Assembly: GCA_021735105.1 (NCBI GenBank)
Contig: JAIPHS010000004.1
Span: 1 to 28,671, forward strand
Direction of reading: 5' to 3'
Length of the DNA stretch: 28,671 nt
Source of the DNA: Candidatus Omnitrophota bacterium
GTDB taxonomy: Bacteria; Omnitrophota; Gorgyraeia; Duberdicusellales; 4484-171
Both the position numbers and the translations under genes were made by a program. The notes beneath the pieces were generated by a model, which did not search any database, was not told the origin of the DNA, and saw nothing but the letters and a program-made list of their open reading frames with translations. Below, one piece after another: positions 1-7,451 of this stretch; the stretch's first letter is position 1, and each line of letters begins with the position of its first letter.

Positions 1-1284
1 CCCCTTAGGAGTAAAAGCAATTGATTCATCATAATCACAAAGCAATTTTGCAATACCAGTTGCGCTATATTCCTTTGCCCCTTCTAATTTCAAGTGTAAC
101 TTACAATCTCTACAATTACGATCACAAAATATAGGTTTATATGAATCAGGTTCTTTATAAGTGGTAATAGCTCCTTCATAATTTCGTAAAATCACTTTAT
201 TGGTAGACCAAGAAATTATATAGTTAGGCATAACCGGAATTTTACCTCCGCCTCCGGGCGCATCCACTATATAGGTAGGAACAGCAAAACCCGTAGTGTG
301 GCCAATTAAATTCTCAATGATTTCAATGCCTTTACCTACCGGAGTCCTGAAATGGCTAAGGCCTTCTGATAAATCACATTGATACATATAATACGGCCTG
401 ACCCTATTTTGAACAAGTTTATGGACTAAGCTTTTCATTATCCGCGGACAATCATTAACTCCTGCTAAAAGCACGCTTTGGTTGCCAAGCGGAATCCCGG
501 CATCAGTCAATTTAGCCAAAGCTGTTTGAGCCGAAACTGTAATCTCCCTGGGATGGTTAAAATGAGTGTTTATCCAGATTGGGTGATGCTTTTTTAACAT
601 TTTTACTAAATCATCAGTTATCCGATAAGGTAAAACAACCGGCATTCTGGTACCAATTCGTATTATTTCAACATGAGAAATTTTTTGAATTTCAGTTAAG
701 ACCCAATCAAGGTAACTATCAGACAGCATGAATGGATCTCCCCCCGATAAAAGCACATCCCTTACTTTAGGAGTTTTTTTTATATAATTTATTCCTTGGC
801 GCAGTCTTTTTTTATCCGGGATAGAATCAACTTCACCTACTTTTCTTTTCCGAGTACAATGCCGGCAATACATAGAACAAGTATTGCTTATCTCAAACAA
901 AACTCTATCTGGATAACGATAAGTAACCCCCGGAACTGGACTATCTTTTTCTTCAGATAAAGGATCCTTCATATCGCATTTGTTTATAATTAGTTCTTCG
1001 GGAGAAGGAAAAGCCTGCTTGAATATAGGATCATTCTTATACCCTTTTTTATCGATAAGAGACACATAGTAAGGAGTAATGGATAAAGGAAATTTAGCTA
1101 AAGTTTTTTTTATTTGTTTTTTTTCTTTTTTATCGAATTCAATTCCAGTCAACTTTTTAAAGGACTCAATATCTTTTACTGAGTGCTTAAGCTGCCATCT
1201 GTAGTCTTTCCACCTAGTTAGAGCAGCATCCTTAGGAGAGATCTTAGCAATAATATCGTGTTGTCTTTTGTTATCAAAAGTCAA
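1..1284 (-). CDS. kamA: L-lysine 2,3-aminomutase, 3' end beyond window
   Basis: Radical SAM, PLP-dependent enzyme converting L-lysine to L-beta-lysine, used in lysine fermentation or beta-lysine osmolyte synthesis. The 428 codons visible run open to the first base, so the C-terminus is missing. The radical SAM cysteines are C136, C140 and C143 in the motif CSMYCRHCTRKR. The two aspartates known to hold the lysine side chain in this family are both present, in YYMYQCDLSEGL and in VDAPGGGGKIP, which argues for lysine rather than glutamate as substrate. A cysteine-rich stretch near the visible end (CDRNCRDC) corresponds to the zinc region. The start is TTG at 1284-1282, chosen because a strong Shine-Dalgarno (cgaggagg) lies six bases upstream and no ATG is near. 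It has its own promoter region and appears monocistronic at the 5' side. Confidence 0.93.
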   Translation of the reverse strand, partial: MTFDNKRQHDIIAKISPKDAALTRWKDYRWQLKHSVKDIESFKKLTGIEFDKKEKKQIKKTLAKFPLSITPYYVSLIDKKGYKNDPIFKQAFPSPEELIINKCDMKDPLSEEKDSPVPGVTYRYPDRVLFEISNTCSMYCRHCTRKRKVGEVDSIPDKKRLRQGINYIKKTPKVRDVLLSGGDPFMLSDSYLDWVLTEIQKISHVEIIRIGTRMPVVLPYRITDDLVKMLKKHHPIWINTHFNHPREITVSAQTALAKLTDAGIPLGNQSVLLAGVNDCPRIMKSLVHKLVQNRVRPYYMYQCDLSEGLSHFRTPVGKGIEIIENLIGHTTGFAVPTYIVDAPGGGGKIPVMPNYIISWSTNKVILRNYEGAITTYKEPDSYKPIFCDRNCRDCKLHLKLEGAKEYSATGIAKLLCDYDESIAFTPKG

Positions 1285-1619
1285 AATTTTCCTCCTCGTA
1301 AATTTATTCGCTAAATAACAGGTTTAATCATAAAAACAATATTTTTTTACTTTGGCGTGAGCTAGATGAAAGGCTAGATATTTATATTATACAAATATTT
1401 AGGAATATAACAAGATTTTTATTAAAAAACAACTTCTAGCATAAGAGCTTGAAAATCAATGTCTTACATAAAAAAACCTATTTTATCTATTTTTTCGCAT
1501 TAACTTTATCACAAGGATTCTCAGCTATAAAGACTCTTACCCCCCGGCTCGTAACTAAAGAGTGGGGTGTACCTAAATAAGCATATATAGACGTCCTACT
1601 TTTGACAAAAATAGGACGT
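1285..1619. other. Intergenic stretch between kamA and the GT4 gene
   Basis: This 335-base AT-rich stretch contains no credible open reading frame on either strand. It holds the kamA leader and promoter at its low-coordinate end. At its high-coordinate end it holds a C-run/G-run pair (1549-1566) and most of the palindromic repeat that runs into the glycosyltransferase stop codon. The middle (about 1415-1530) shows nothing I can name. Confidence 0.6.
1386..1413 (-). promoter_or_regulatory. Probable sigma-70 promoter of kamA
   Basis: On the minus strand a TTGTTA -35 box (1413-1408) is followed by a 16-base spacer and a perfect TATAAT (1391-1386). Transcription would start near 1379, leaving a leader of about 95 bases before the TTG start of kamA. 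I saw no recognisable lysine riboswitch in that leader. Confidence 0.55.
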
Positions 1620-1625
1620 CTACAA
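1562..1625. repeat. Dispersed palindromic repeat, copy 1
   Basis: A near-perfect hairpin spans 1588-1622: an 11-bp arm (tagacgtccta), one mismatch, four more A-T pairs and a three-base loop at 1604-1606. The 30 bases at 1596-1625 match 18674-18703 at 27 positions, all three differences being A/G. Both copies also carry gggtgtacct a short way to the left. The repeat supplies the TAG stop of the glycosyltransferase gene (1620-1622). As RNA it would form a strong hairpin at the end of that operon, but no U-tract follows, so it is not a classical terminator. Confidence 0.8.
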
Positions 1626-2891
1626 GAATTTTTTTGATTTGAAGGCTTTTTGAGTGGCTTGGGTAAAGTTTTTTACTAAGGCAATTTCAGCTTTAATTAA
1701 CCTCTTTGCTTCCTGCCAAGAGGTATTTTCCTTTTCCTTTTTTTGAGGCTCTTCTGAAATTAATTTTTTATATAATTCCAATACTTTTTTTACTTGATTA
1801 TCAAGAGAAAAACTAACTGCAGTTTGATGGGCTTTATTTTTCATCTTTTTTAGCTCAGTTTTATTCATTTTTTTGATTTTTTTAAATACAACATAAAATT
1901 CTCTACTATTTTCTGAATCAAGAAGATAACCGTTTACCTTATTCTTTATAACTTCGCCTATCCCAGGAGCATTAATCGCAACTACCGGTATCGAGGCCGC
2001 CATCGCTTCTTGAACAACTAAGCCTTGAGTTTCAGTAAAGGAGGCAAAACTAAATACATCCATAGCTGCATAAGCATTTATTAATTCTTTTCCCTTGATA
2101 GTGCCGGTAAAGGTAACTCTTTCTTTTAAGCCTTGCTCTTTAAAAAATTGATTGACTCCTTCTCTATCAGGGCCGTCACCAACGATAAGAAAGTGGCTAT
2201 TTTCCTGGTCTTTTAAAAATTTAGCTATCACTTTGGCTAAAAAATAAATGTTTTTTTCTTTGGCAATCCGGCTTACAAAGCCCACTACAAAATTATTTTT
2301 TGGAATTTTTTTATTTTTCCTAAATTTATTGCCATCACCAGTTAAAAAATCTTTTACTTTTATCCCGGTTGGAATAACCTCAATTGGTGCTTTTACCTTT
2401 CTTTTTTTTAATAAATCCTGTACCGCCCTCGAAGGAGCAATCACAGAATCACAAAAGTTTGCATAACCAACAGTTAACTGAATCGTAAATTTTTTAATAA
2501 GCGGTGAATCAACCGGTACATAATGAGTATAACGTTCATATAAGGTATGATGAGTAAATACTAAAGGAATATTAAATTTTTTAGCAGTTCGCAGGGCAGT
2601 ATCTCCTATTAAAAAAGGATGATGGGTATGAACTATATCCGGCTTAAATTTTATAAGTTTATTATCAAGCTTTTTCGATATCGGTAATTCCACTGAAAAG
2701 TCAGTACCATTAAAATTCTGAATTGCAGAAACTCGAAACACCCCTTTTTCTTCAGCTTGCCCCTTATATTCAGGAGCAACGATTAAAATATGATGGCCTA
2801 ATTTTTGATATTGTTTGGTCAAGAATTCAACCGATTTTTCTAACCCCCCCACTATCGGTTTGTAAGTATTGGTCATCATTAAAATATTCAT
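1620..2891 (-). CDS. Family 4 glycosyltransferase (GT4)
   Basis: A 423-residue retaining GT-B glycosyltransferase, cytosolic or peripheral to the inner membrane. The N-terminal domain opens with a glycine-rich loop (KPIVGGLEKS, 11-20). The segment FTHHTLYERYTHY at 112-124 resembles the acceptor-side motif of diacylglycerol glucosyltransferases. The C-terminal GT4 domain (about 200-375) has the nucleotide-sugar motif with E287 and E295 in FTETQGLVVQEA. The last 45 residues are a basic helical tail that could contact membrane. It overlaps the upstream glycosidase gene by four bases (ATGA), so the two are translationally coupled and probably act on one glycan or glycolipid. The exact donor and acceptor cannot be read from sequence. 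It is the last gene of the apgM operon, and its stop codon lies inside a palindromic repeat. Confidence 0.88.
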   Translation of the reverse strand: MNILMMTNTYKPIVGGLEKSVEFLTKQYQKLGHHILIVAPEYKGQAEEKGVFRVSAIQNFNGTDFSVELPISKKLDNKLIKFKPDIVHTHHPFLIGDTALRTAKKFNIPLVFTHHTLYERYTHYVPVDSPLIKKFTIQLTVGYANFCDSVIAPSRAVQDLLKKRKVKAPIEVIPTGIKVKDFLTGDGNKFRKNKKIPKNNFVVGFVSRIAKEKNIYFLAKVIAKFLKDQENSHFLIVGDGPDREGVNQFFKEQGLKERVTFTGTIKGKELINAYAAMDVFSFASFTETQGLVVQEAMAASIPVVAINAPGIGEVIKNKVNGYLLDSENSREFYVVFKKIKKMNKTELKKMKNKAHQTAVSFSLDNQVKKVLELYKKLISEEPQKKEKENTSWQEAKRLIKAEIALVKNFTQATQKAFKSKKFL

Positions 2892-5155
2892 AATGATTGC
2901 TCCTTTTCTAGGATAATTTTTTTACTAGTTTCTCCTTGATTCATAACTGTCTTATATCCTGGTAAGCAAATTTCTACCAAAGGAGATTTTTTATACCAGT
3001 TAGCTTGCCAATTAATCTCAACTGTGTCTTTAGGAATAATCGTTAAAGAAATCTCCCCAAAAACAGTTAGTGCATTTTTTATATATATTGACTCACCTGT
3101 TTTGTACCAATTTGGGTAAATACCCGAACATAGAATTAATTTATTTTTTTTAGCTTCTTCTCTAACAAAACAATTTCTAATAATAGAAATCCACTCTGCT
3201 GCTGCCCACACATGTTGGCCGTCGCCCATGCAACCCCCCTTAGTTTTTGGATGAACTGCTTCCGGCCAACCTCCAGTGGGAGAAGCAATTTTAGCTACAG
3301 AATCAATAACATCTCGAAAGCGGCCATCACCAGCTCTAAGTAGAACTTGAGCAATAGATAAAGTGAGATAGGGATTAAGGCCTGAATGGCTCATATTATG
3401 GAAAAAGGCTCCTTGATAAAAACAATTTTTTATTAAATATTCAGTTGTAGCCAATAGACGTACATCTTTTGCTTGCCAAAGCATTAAAGGATATCCGGCC
3501 ACCAAGGAACCAATTGCACTTGAATCCATGCGTCTTGAATAAGAAGCTGGGATCATATCTTTGCCGGTTTTGTCTTTTATAAGCTGAAGACTTTTTCCAA
3601 TTGATTCTTCTAAATCTTTTAAATACCTTTTAAATAATCGATTTTGTTTCTGATTTTTTTTAGAATCGCTCAAAAATAAAGCTGCCCTGATTCCCGCCTC
3701 AGCCCAAAAATCATCCCAATAATAAAAATCATTTGGGCCAAAATGTTCAGCGCTAAAGCCAGCGGGAAGAAGCCCGCTGTAGGGATAATTTTCTTTTTTT
3801 GGCATTCGTTTTTTCTCAATCCAGAAAACAGCATTTTTAATTGATTTTTGCCAATGAGAATAATCTTTTTTATTAGTAAGCTGGGCAAATTTCTTAAGCG
3901 CCCATAAAACTTGACCATTTGAATCCCACTCCCCGTATTGAGATGAAAAATAACCGTTCATTTTTTGCGTAGACAGAAGCAATTTTATCAACTTCTTGGC
4001 TCTTTTTTCTAAGCCCAAATAAAGCAGAGCTTGCAAAGCATAAACAGTATCTCTAATCCAAAATCTCTTATAAGTAAAAGGGCCGGCAAAACAACTATCT
4101 CCGGAATGAAGCATCAAAGCAATTTTAGAACTATCGTATAAATATTGATATTTTTTATTTGCAATTTTTACTTCGGTACTATTTTTTTCCAAATTTTGCC
4201 AAGAATAATTTAGAATATTTCCTTGTTTGTTTTTAGTTTTTTTAACTTTTTCTAAAGGAATTTTAAGTTTAACTTCTCTTTCTTTATTTGGTCCTATTTT
4301 ATAAAAAAATGCGCCAGTTGCCATCTCCACCGAACAACTAATCTTGGTTTGATCAGAAAATGATAAGGGGTCACAAGAAACATCACCTTGATCATAGTTA
4401 GATAACTTATATTTATCAAAAGCTGAATTTAAAAAAATAACTTTTTTCTGATTAACAACTATTTGTGTTTTATCTTTATTAATCTCGATATTTTTTATAA
4501 AACTTACACCTTCTGGATTATAAGGCCTTATAGCTACAATCAACCAGCCTTTCTTTGCTAAAAATCCTTTTGCAGAAATTTCACAAACAATATTATCTCG
4601 GTTCCTTTTAACTTGAGCTTTAGCCTTAAGTAATAATCCTTTTTCTTTGCTCTCGGTGATAACCGATACAAGTTTATCCTGAACTAATTTTTGTTCTATA
4701 TTTTGCAGTTTAGAAGGAAATAACTTATCGCCTCCCTCTGAAACTATCCAAAAATCTATAGACCAACCATCATAAAAAGGAGTAACTAACCCTCGGGGGT
4801 CAACTATCGGTAAGCTTTCCATATCAGGTAAGCCAATTGCGGTCCAATTTCTATGAGTCAGGTTAATATGAGTAAGAGAAAAAGCCCGGGGGATAAAAGA
4901 AGAACTTTTTGGATTAAATTGTTTCTCTACCCAATAAGGCCAAACCCAATCTAGATTATGTTGGATTGCTTGACTATTTATAAGGCCTCTCGCATGGAGT
5001 ACTGAAGATAGACGCATCAATTCGGCAGGAACAACAACTTCCGATGGTTTTGAAAAATTCTGCAGTTGGGATATTAAGTTAACAGGATCAAGAAATCCTT
5101 GAGCACGGGCAATTTTTCGAATTATAAACTTCCAGGGCAACCATCTAAACCACAT
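2888..5155 (-). CDS. Putative six-hairpin (alpha/alpha barrel) glycoside hydrolase
   Basis: A 755-residue protein with no signal peptide. Residues about 90-340 look like a beta-rich N-terminal domain. Residues about 345-700 have the rhythm of an (alpha/alpha)6 barrel as in glucoamylase, trehalase or glycogen-debranching glucosidases. Supporting segments are WIRDTVYAL (366-374), EWDSNGQVLWAL (409-420), YYWDDFWAEAG (478-488) and GGWPEAVHP near residue 655, which carry acidic residues that could be catalytic. I cannot assign a GH family or substrate: alpha-glucan debranching is a reasonable guess, and phosphorylase-type activity is possible. It is coupled by a four-base overlap to the GT4 gene. 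A hairpin leader lies directly upstream at 5168-5199, the largest gap in this operon (44 bases), so its translation may be separately controlled. Confidence 0.6.
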   Translation of the reverse strand: MWFRWLPWKFIIRKIARAQGFLDPVNLISQLQNFSKPSEVVVPAELMRLSSVLHARGLINSQAIQHNLDWVWPYWVEKQFNPKSSSFIPRAFSLTHINLTHRNWTAIGLPDMESLPIVDPRGLVTPFYDGWSIDFWIVSEGGDKLFPSKLQNIEQKLVQDKLVSVITESKEKGLLLKAKAQVKRNRDNIVCEISAKGFLAKKGWLIVAIRPYNPEGVSFIKNIEINKDKTQIVVNQKKVIFLNSAFDKYKLSNYDQGDVSCDPLSFSDQTKISCSVEMATGAFFYKIGPNKEREVKLKIPLEKVKKTKNKQGNILNYSWQNLEKNSTEVKIANKKYQYLYDSSKIALMLHSGDSCFAGPFTYKRFWIRDTVYALQALLYLGLEKRAKKLIKLLLSTQKMNGYFSSQYGEWDSNGQVLWALKKFAQLTNKKDYSHWQKSIKNAVFWIEKKRMPKKENYPYSGLLPAGFSAEHFGPNDFYYWDDFWAEAGIRAALFLSDSKKNQKQNRLFKRYLKDLEESIGKSLQLIKDKTGKDMIPASYSRRMDSSAIGSLVAGYPLMLWQAKDVRLLATTEYLIKNCFYQGAFFHNMSHSGLNPYLTLSIAQVLLRAGDGRFRDVIDSVAKIASPTGGWPEAVHPKTKGGCMGDGQHVWAAAEWISIIRNCFVREEAKKNKLILCSGIYPNWYKTGESIYIKNALTVFGEISLTIIPKDTVEINWQANWYKKSPLVEICLPGYKTVMNQGETSKKIILEKEQSL

Positions 5156-5167
5156 ATTTTTTTACTT

Positions 5168-5199
5168 TTATCACACCAGGTAGGTGTAAATTGTGATAA
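5168..5199 (-). promoter_or_regulatory. Leader hairpin upstream of the glycosidase gene
   Basis: Two mutually exclusive stems are visible. The outer one pairs 5168-5175 (ttatcaca) with 5192-5199. The inner one pairs acacc (5173-5177) with ggtgt (5183-5187) around five bases. On the transcribed strand it reads ACACC, five bases, GGTGTGATAA, ending 12 bases before the ATG. The GGTG run is the best ribosome-binding match here and would be hidden in the stem. The same arrangement precedes gcvPA. The function is inferred. Confidence 0.45.
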
Positions 5200-5847
5200 T
5201 TATTTTACCGGAGGAATAACTCCACCTGAGACTATACAACGTATAGCTAAATCTACTGAAATATTTAAAAATTTTATTTCCTTTTTCGAAACAAACAATA
5301 TAAACCCGGAAAAAGGTGTTGGCGCAATAGGGACAAATACGGTTACCAGCTCTTTATCAACTTTACCCTCTAGATTGCCTAATTCTTCATTGGTAACAAA
5401 ACCTAAAGAATAAGATTTTGGGCTGGGATAAGGCACTAATACCACTTTTTTAAACTTATGTTTTTGACTAGAGCCAAATAAAAAATCAGACAATCTTTTT
5501 AGCGAAGGGTAAATACTTGCAACTACAGGAACCTTTATAAATAACTTTTCAAAAAAAGGAATAACCTTTCTGCCAATAAAATGGCTTGAAATTAAACCAA
5601 CTATTATAAAAAATAAAATGGTAGCAATCAATCCTAAACCGGGGATAGAATAACCATAATTACTAAGAAGATAAGAGTTTATATATTTACCGGCAAATTT
5701 ATCAGTAAAACGAAAAACTATTCTAATAATAAAGATAGTGACTATTACCGGAAGGAGTGTGGCAATTCCGGCAAAAAGATACCTACGCAAATACCCTAAA
5801 AATGAAAATTTATATTCATTTTCTTTATTTAGCTTTTTTTTAGCCAT
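5200..5847 (-). CDS. DUF502 family inner-membrane protein
   Basis: A 215-residue membrane protein of the DUF502 family, whose function is not established. It has a basic cytosolic start. Two transmembrane helices follow at about 24-47 (AGIATLLPVIVTIFII) and 68-88 (IPGLGLIATILFFIIVGLI). The family segments FIGRKVIPFFEKL, KVPVVASIYPSLKRLSDF and the late FVPIAPTPFSGFILFV come next, ending in VSGGVIPP. These conserved blocks in order and the normal length make the family call secure. It sits three bases after the HAD gene in the apgM operon, with the hairpin leader of the glycosidase gene immediately after its stop. Context suggests envelope or glycan metabolism, but nothing more can be claimed. 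Confidence 0.9.
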   Translation of the reverse strand: MAKKKLNKENEYKFSFLGYLRRYLFAGIATLLPVIVTIFIIRIVFRFTDKFAGKYINSYLLSNYGYSIPGLGLIATILFFIIVGLISSHFIGRKVIPFFEKLFIKVPVVASIYPSLKRLSDFLFGSSQKHKFKKVVLVPYPSPKSYSLGFVTNEELGNLEGKVDKELVTVFVPIAPTPFSGFILFVSKKEIKFLNISVDLAIRCIVSGGVIPPVK

Positions 5848-5850
5848 TTT

Positions 5851-6504
5851 TCACCTCACTGCTATAATATTTTTTAATTCTATTAAATCTTTAATCAAAT
5901 AATCAGGCCCTGCTTTTTCTATATCTTTTTTGTCTCCAATACCTGAGATAAAACCGCAGCTATAAATTCCGGCGGCTTTGCCGGTTTTTATATCGATATC
6001 CATATCTCCTACAATCATGCTCTTTGTTTCATCTATTTTATGTCTATCAAAAAATTTATTCACCGGACACGCTGAAGGCTTACGGCAATCATCTAAATCG
6101 CCGCCATTTATATCTTTAAAATATTTATAAATATCAAAATGCTTTAAAGCTTCTTCTGCTAAACTTTTACGGCGATTAGTTAATATAAATAAATTATTAT
6201 CTTTTAGATAATCTAAAACTTCTTTGACATGCGGAAAAAGAAGAGTCTTATCATAAGAATGCGAACGAAAATAATCCACAAATATAGAATGAGCTTCCTC
6301 TAACTTTTGATCATTATTTGTTTTATCTAAAGATTTTTTGATTAAATCTTTAGAACCTGTTCCGATAAAAGGTGTAATCTCCTGAACTGATTTCAAATCA
6401 TTGCCTAATTTTTCCAAAGTATAATTAACGGCAGCAATAATATCTTGTTTTGAATCAATTAAAGTACCATCTAAGTCAAAAATTACTGTGTCTATTGTAA
6501 TCAT
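5851..6504 (-). CDS. HAD-family hydrolase, phosphoglycolate-phosphatase-like
   Basis: A 217-residue soluble HAD phosphatase with all four motifs. Motif I is DLDGTLID with nucleophile D10 and D12. Motif II is LTNRRKS (109-114). The motif III lysine lies in the 142-150 region (RKPSACPVNK). Motif IV is GDMDID with D167, D169 and D171. The helical cap lies between motifs I and II, as in the phosphoglycolate phosphatase and PpaX group. Substrates in this group (phosphoglycolate, pyrophosphate, sugar phosphates) cannot be told apart by eye. It is three bases from ldh and three from the DUF502 gene, in an operon with phosphoglycerate mutase, so a role in repairing or trimming small phosphorylated metabolites is plausible. 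Confidence 0.85.
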   Translation of the reverse strand: MITIDTVIFDLDGTLIDSKQDIIAAVNYTLEKLGNDLKSVQEITPFIGTGSKDLIKKSLDKTNNDQKLEEAHSIFVDYFRSHSYDKTLLFPHVKEVLDYLKDNNLFILTNRRKSLAEEALKHFDIYKYFKDINGGDLDDCRKPSACPVNKFFDRHKIDETKSMIVGDMDIDIKTGKAAGIYSCGFISGIGDKKDIEKAGPDYLIKDLIELKNIIAVR

Positions 6505-6506
6505 TT

Positions 6507-7448
6507 TTATATTTTAATTTTTTTAATTATCCCTTTTAAAGTATCTGCAGATTGTTTTAAATTATTCTGCTCTTTTTCTGATAATTTAATTTTCAAAATC
6601 CTATCGATTCCTTTATTATTGATCATAGCCGGAATCCCTAAACAAACATCTTCTATCTGGTAATAATCTTCGATTAAAGTCGAAACCGGTAAAACTGAAT
6701 TATTATTTCTAATTATCGTATCTACAATTTTTTCTAAAGCTAAAGCAATCGCGTAATAAGTAGCTCCTTTTTTATCGATAATCTCATATGCAGACTCTTT
6801 TACTTTCTTAAATATTTTCCCAAGTTCATCCCTATAGTTGCAGCCTTTGCCGCAAAGTGGGCAATAATCTTTAATAAGCATCCCGCCAATATTAGCATTG
6901 CTCCAGACAGGAAGTTCTGTGTCACCGTGTTCACCAATAATATAGGCCTGTACATTACGAGGGTCAACCCCACAGTGAGCACTAATAAGGTATCTAAAAC
7001 GAGAGGTATCTAAGACTGTTCCTGACCCAAATATTTTTTCTTTGGGATATTTTAATATTTTTAAAGCAACATAAGTTAAAACATCAACAGGATTGGCAAC
7101 TATTAAAATTATAGCCTCCGGCGCGTATTTTGCAACTTTAGGCATAATATTTTTAAAAATATCTGTATTTTTTTGAACTAAATCCAGCCTTGATTGGCCG
7201 GAAAATTGTTTTGCTCCAGCAGTTATAACTACTATATCTGAATTTTTTATGCCGGAAAAATCAGCCGCATAAATATCAGTCGGAAAGGCAAACATAAGGC
7301 CATGATTTAAGTCCATAGTCTGGCCTTCTGCTCTTTTTAAATCTTTATCAACTAATACTATTTCCTTAACCAGCCCTGAAAGCATCAGCCGAAAAGCAAA
7401 AGTACTTCCTACCGCTCCGGCTCCAATTATTGATATTTTATTTTTCAT
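6507..7448 (-). CDS. ldh: L-lactate dehydrogenase (NAD-dependent)
   Basis: A 313-residue LDH/MDH-family enzyme reducing pyruvate to L-lactate with NADH. The Rossmann loop is IGAGAVGS (8-15), and D34 in VLVDKD indicates NAD rather than NADP. The specificity loop reads AGAKQFSGQSRLDLV: Q81 where malate dehydrogenases have arginine, which favours lactate dehydrogenase. R87, R150 (DTSRFR) and the catalytic H174 (GEHGD) are present. A small cysteine cluster, CPLCGKGC at 196-203, lies in a surface loop; similar loops occur in some LDHs. It sits in the apgM operon two to three bases from its neighbours, consistent with a fermentative outlet at the end of glycolysis. Confidence 0.9.
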   Translation of the reverse strand: MKNKISIIGAGAVGSTFAFRLMLSGLVKEIVLVDKDLKRAEGQTMDLNHGLMFAFPTDIYAADFSGIKNSDIVVITAGAKQFSGQSRLDLVQKNTDIFKNIMPKVAKYAPEAIILIVANPVDVLTYVALKILKYPKEKIFGSGTVLDTSRFRYLISAHCGVDPRNVQAYIIGEHGDTELPVWSNANIGGMLIKDYCPLCGKGCNYRDELGKIFKKVKESAYEIIDKKGATYYAIALALEKIVDTIIRNNNSVLPVSTLIEDYYQIEDVCLGIPAMINNKGIDRILKIKLSEKEQNNLKQSADTLKGIIKKIKI

Positions 7449-7451
7449 TTA

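Noticed and set aside
1285..1385. Possible lysine riboswitch in the kamA leader
   Set aside because: The leader is too short for an L-box and has none of its conserved junction sequences.
3761..3780. 7-bp inverted repeat (cagcggg/cccgctg) inside the glycosidase gene
   Set aside because: Short stems like this are expected by chance in coding sequence, there is no base-composition shift, and no second copy was seen.
5099..5413. Plus-strand frame of about 100 codons over the glycosidase and DUF502 genes
   Set aside because: It lies opposite two well-supported genes, lacks a ribosome site and shows no family pattern. Other plus-strand frames in the window fail in the same way.
7092..7115. CPLCGKGC loop of the lactate dehydrogenase as a novel metal site
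   Set aside because: Comparable cysteine-containing loops occur in other bacterial LDHs as far as I recall, and this position (residues 196-203) is in a variable surface loop. The coordinates given are approximate.
6507..7448. Malate dehydrogenase instead of lactate dehydrogenase
   Set aside because: The specificity position is Q81, not arginine, which fits lactate dehydrogenase.
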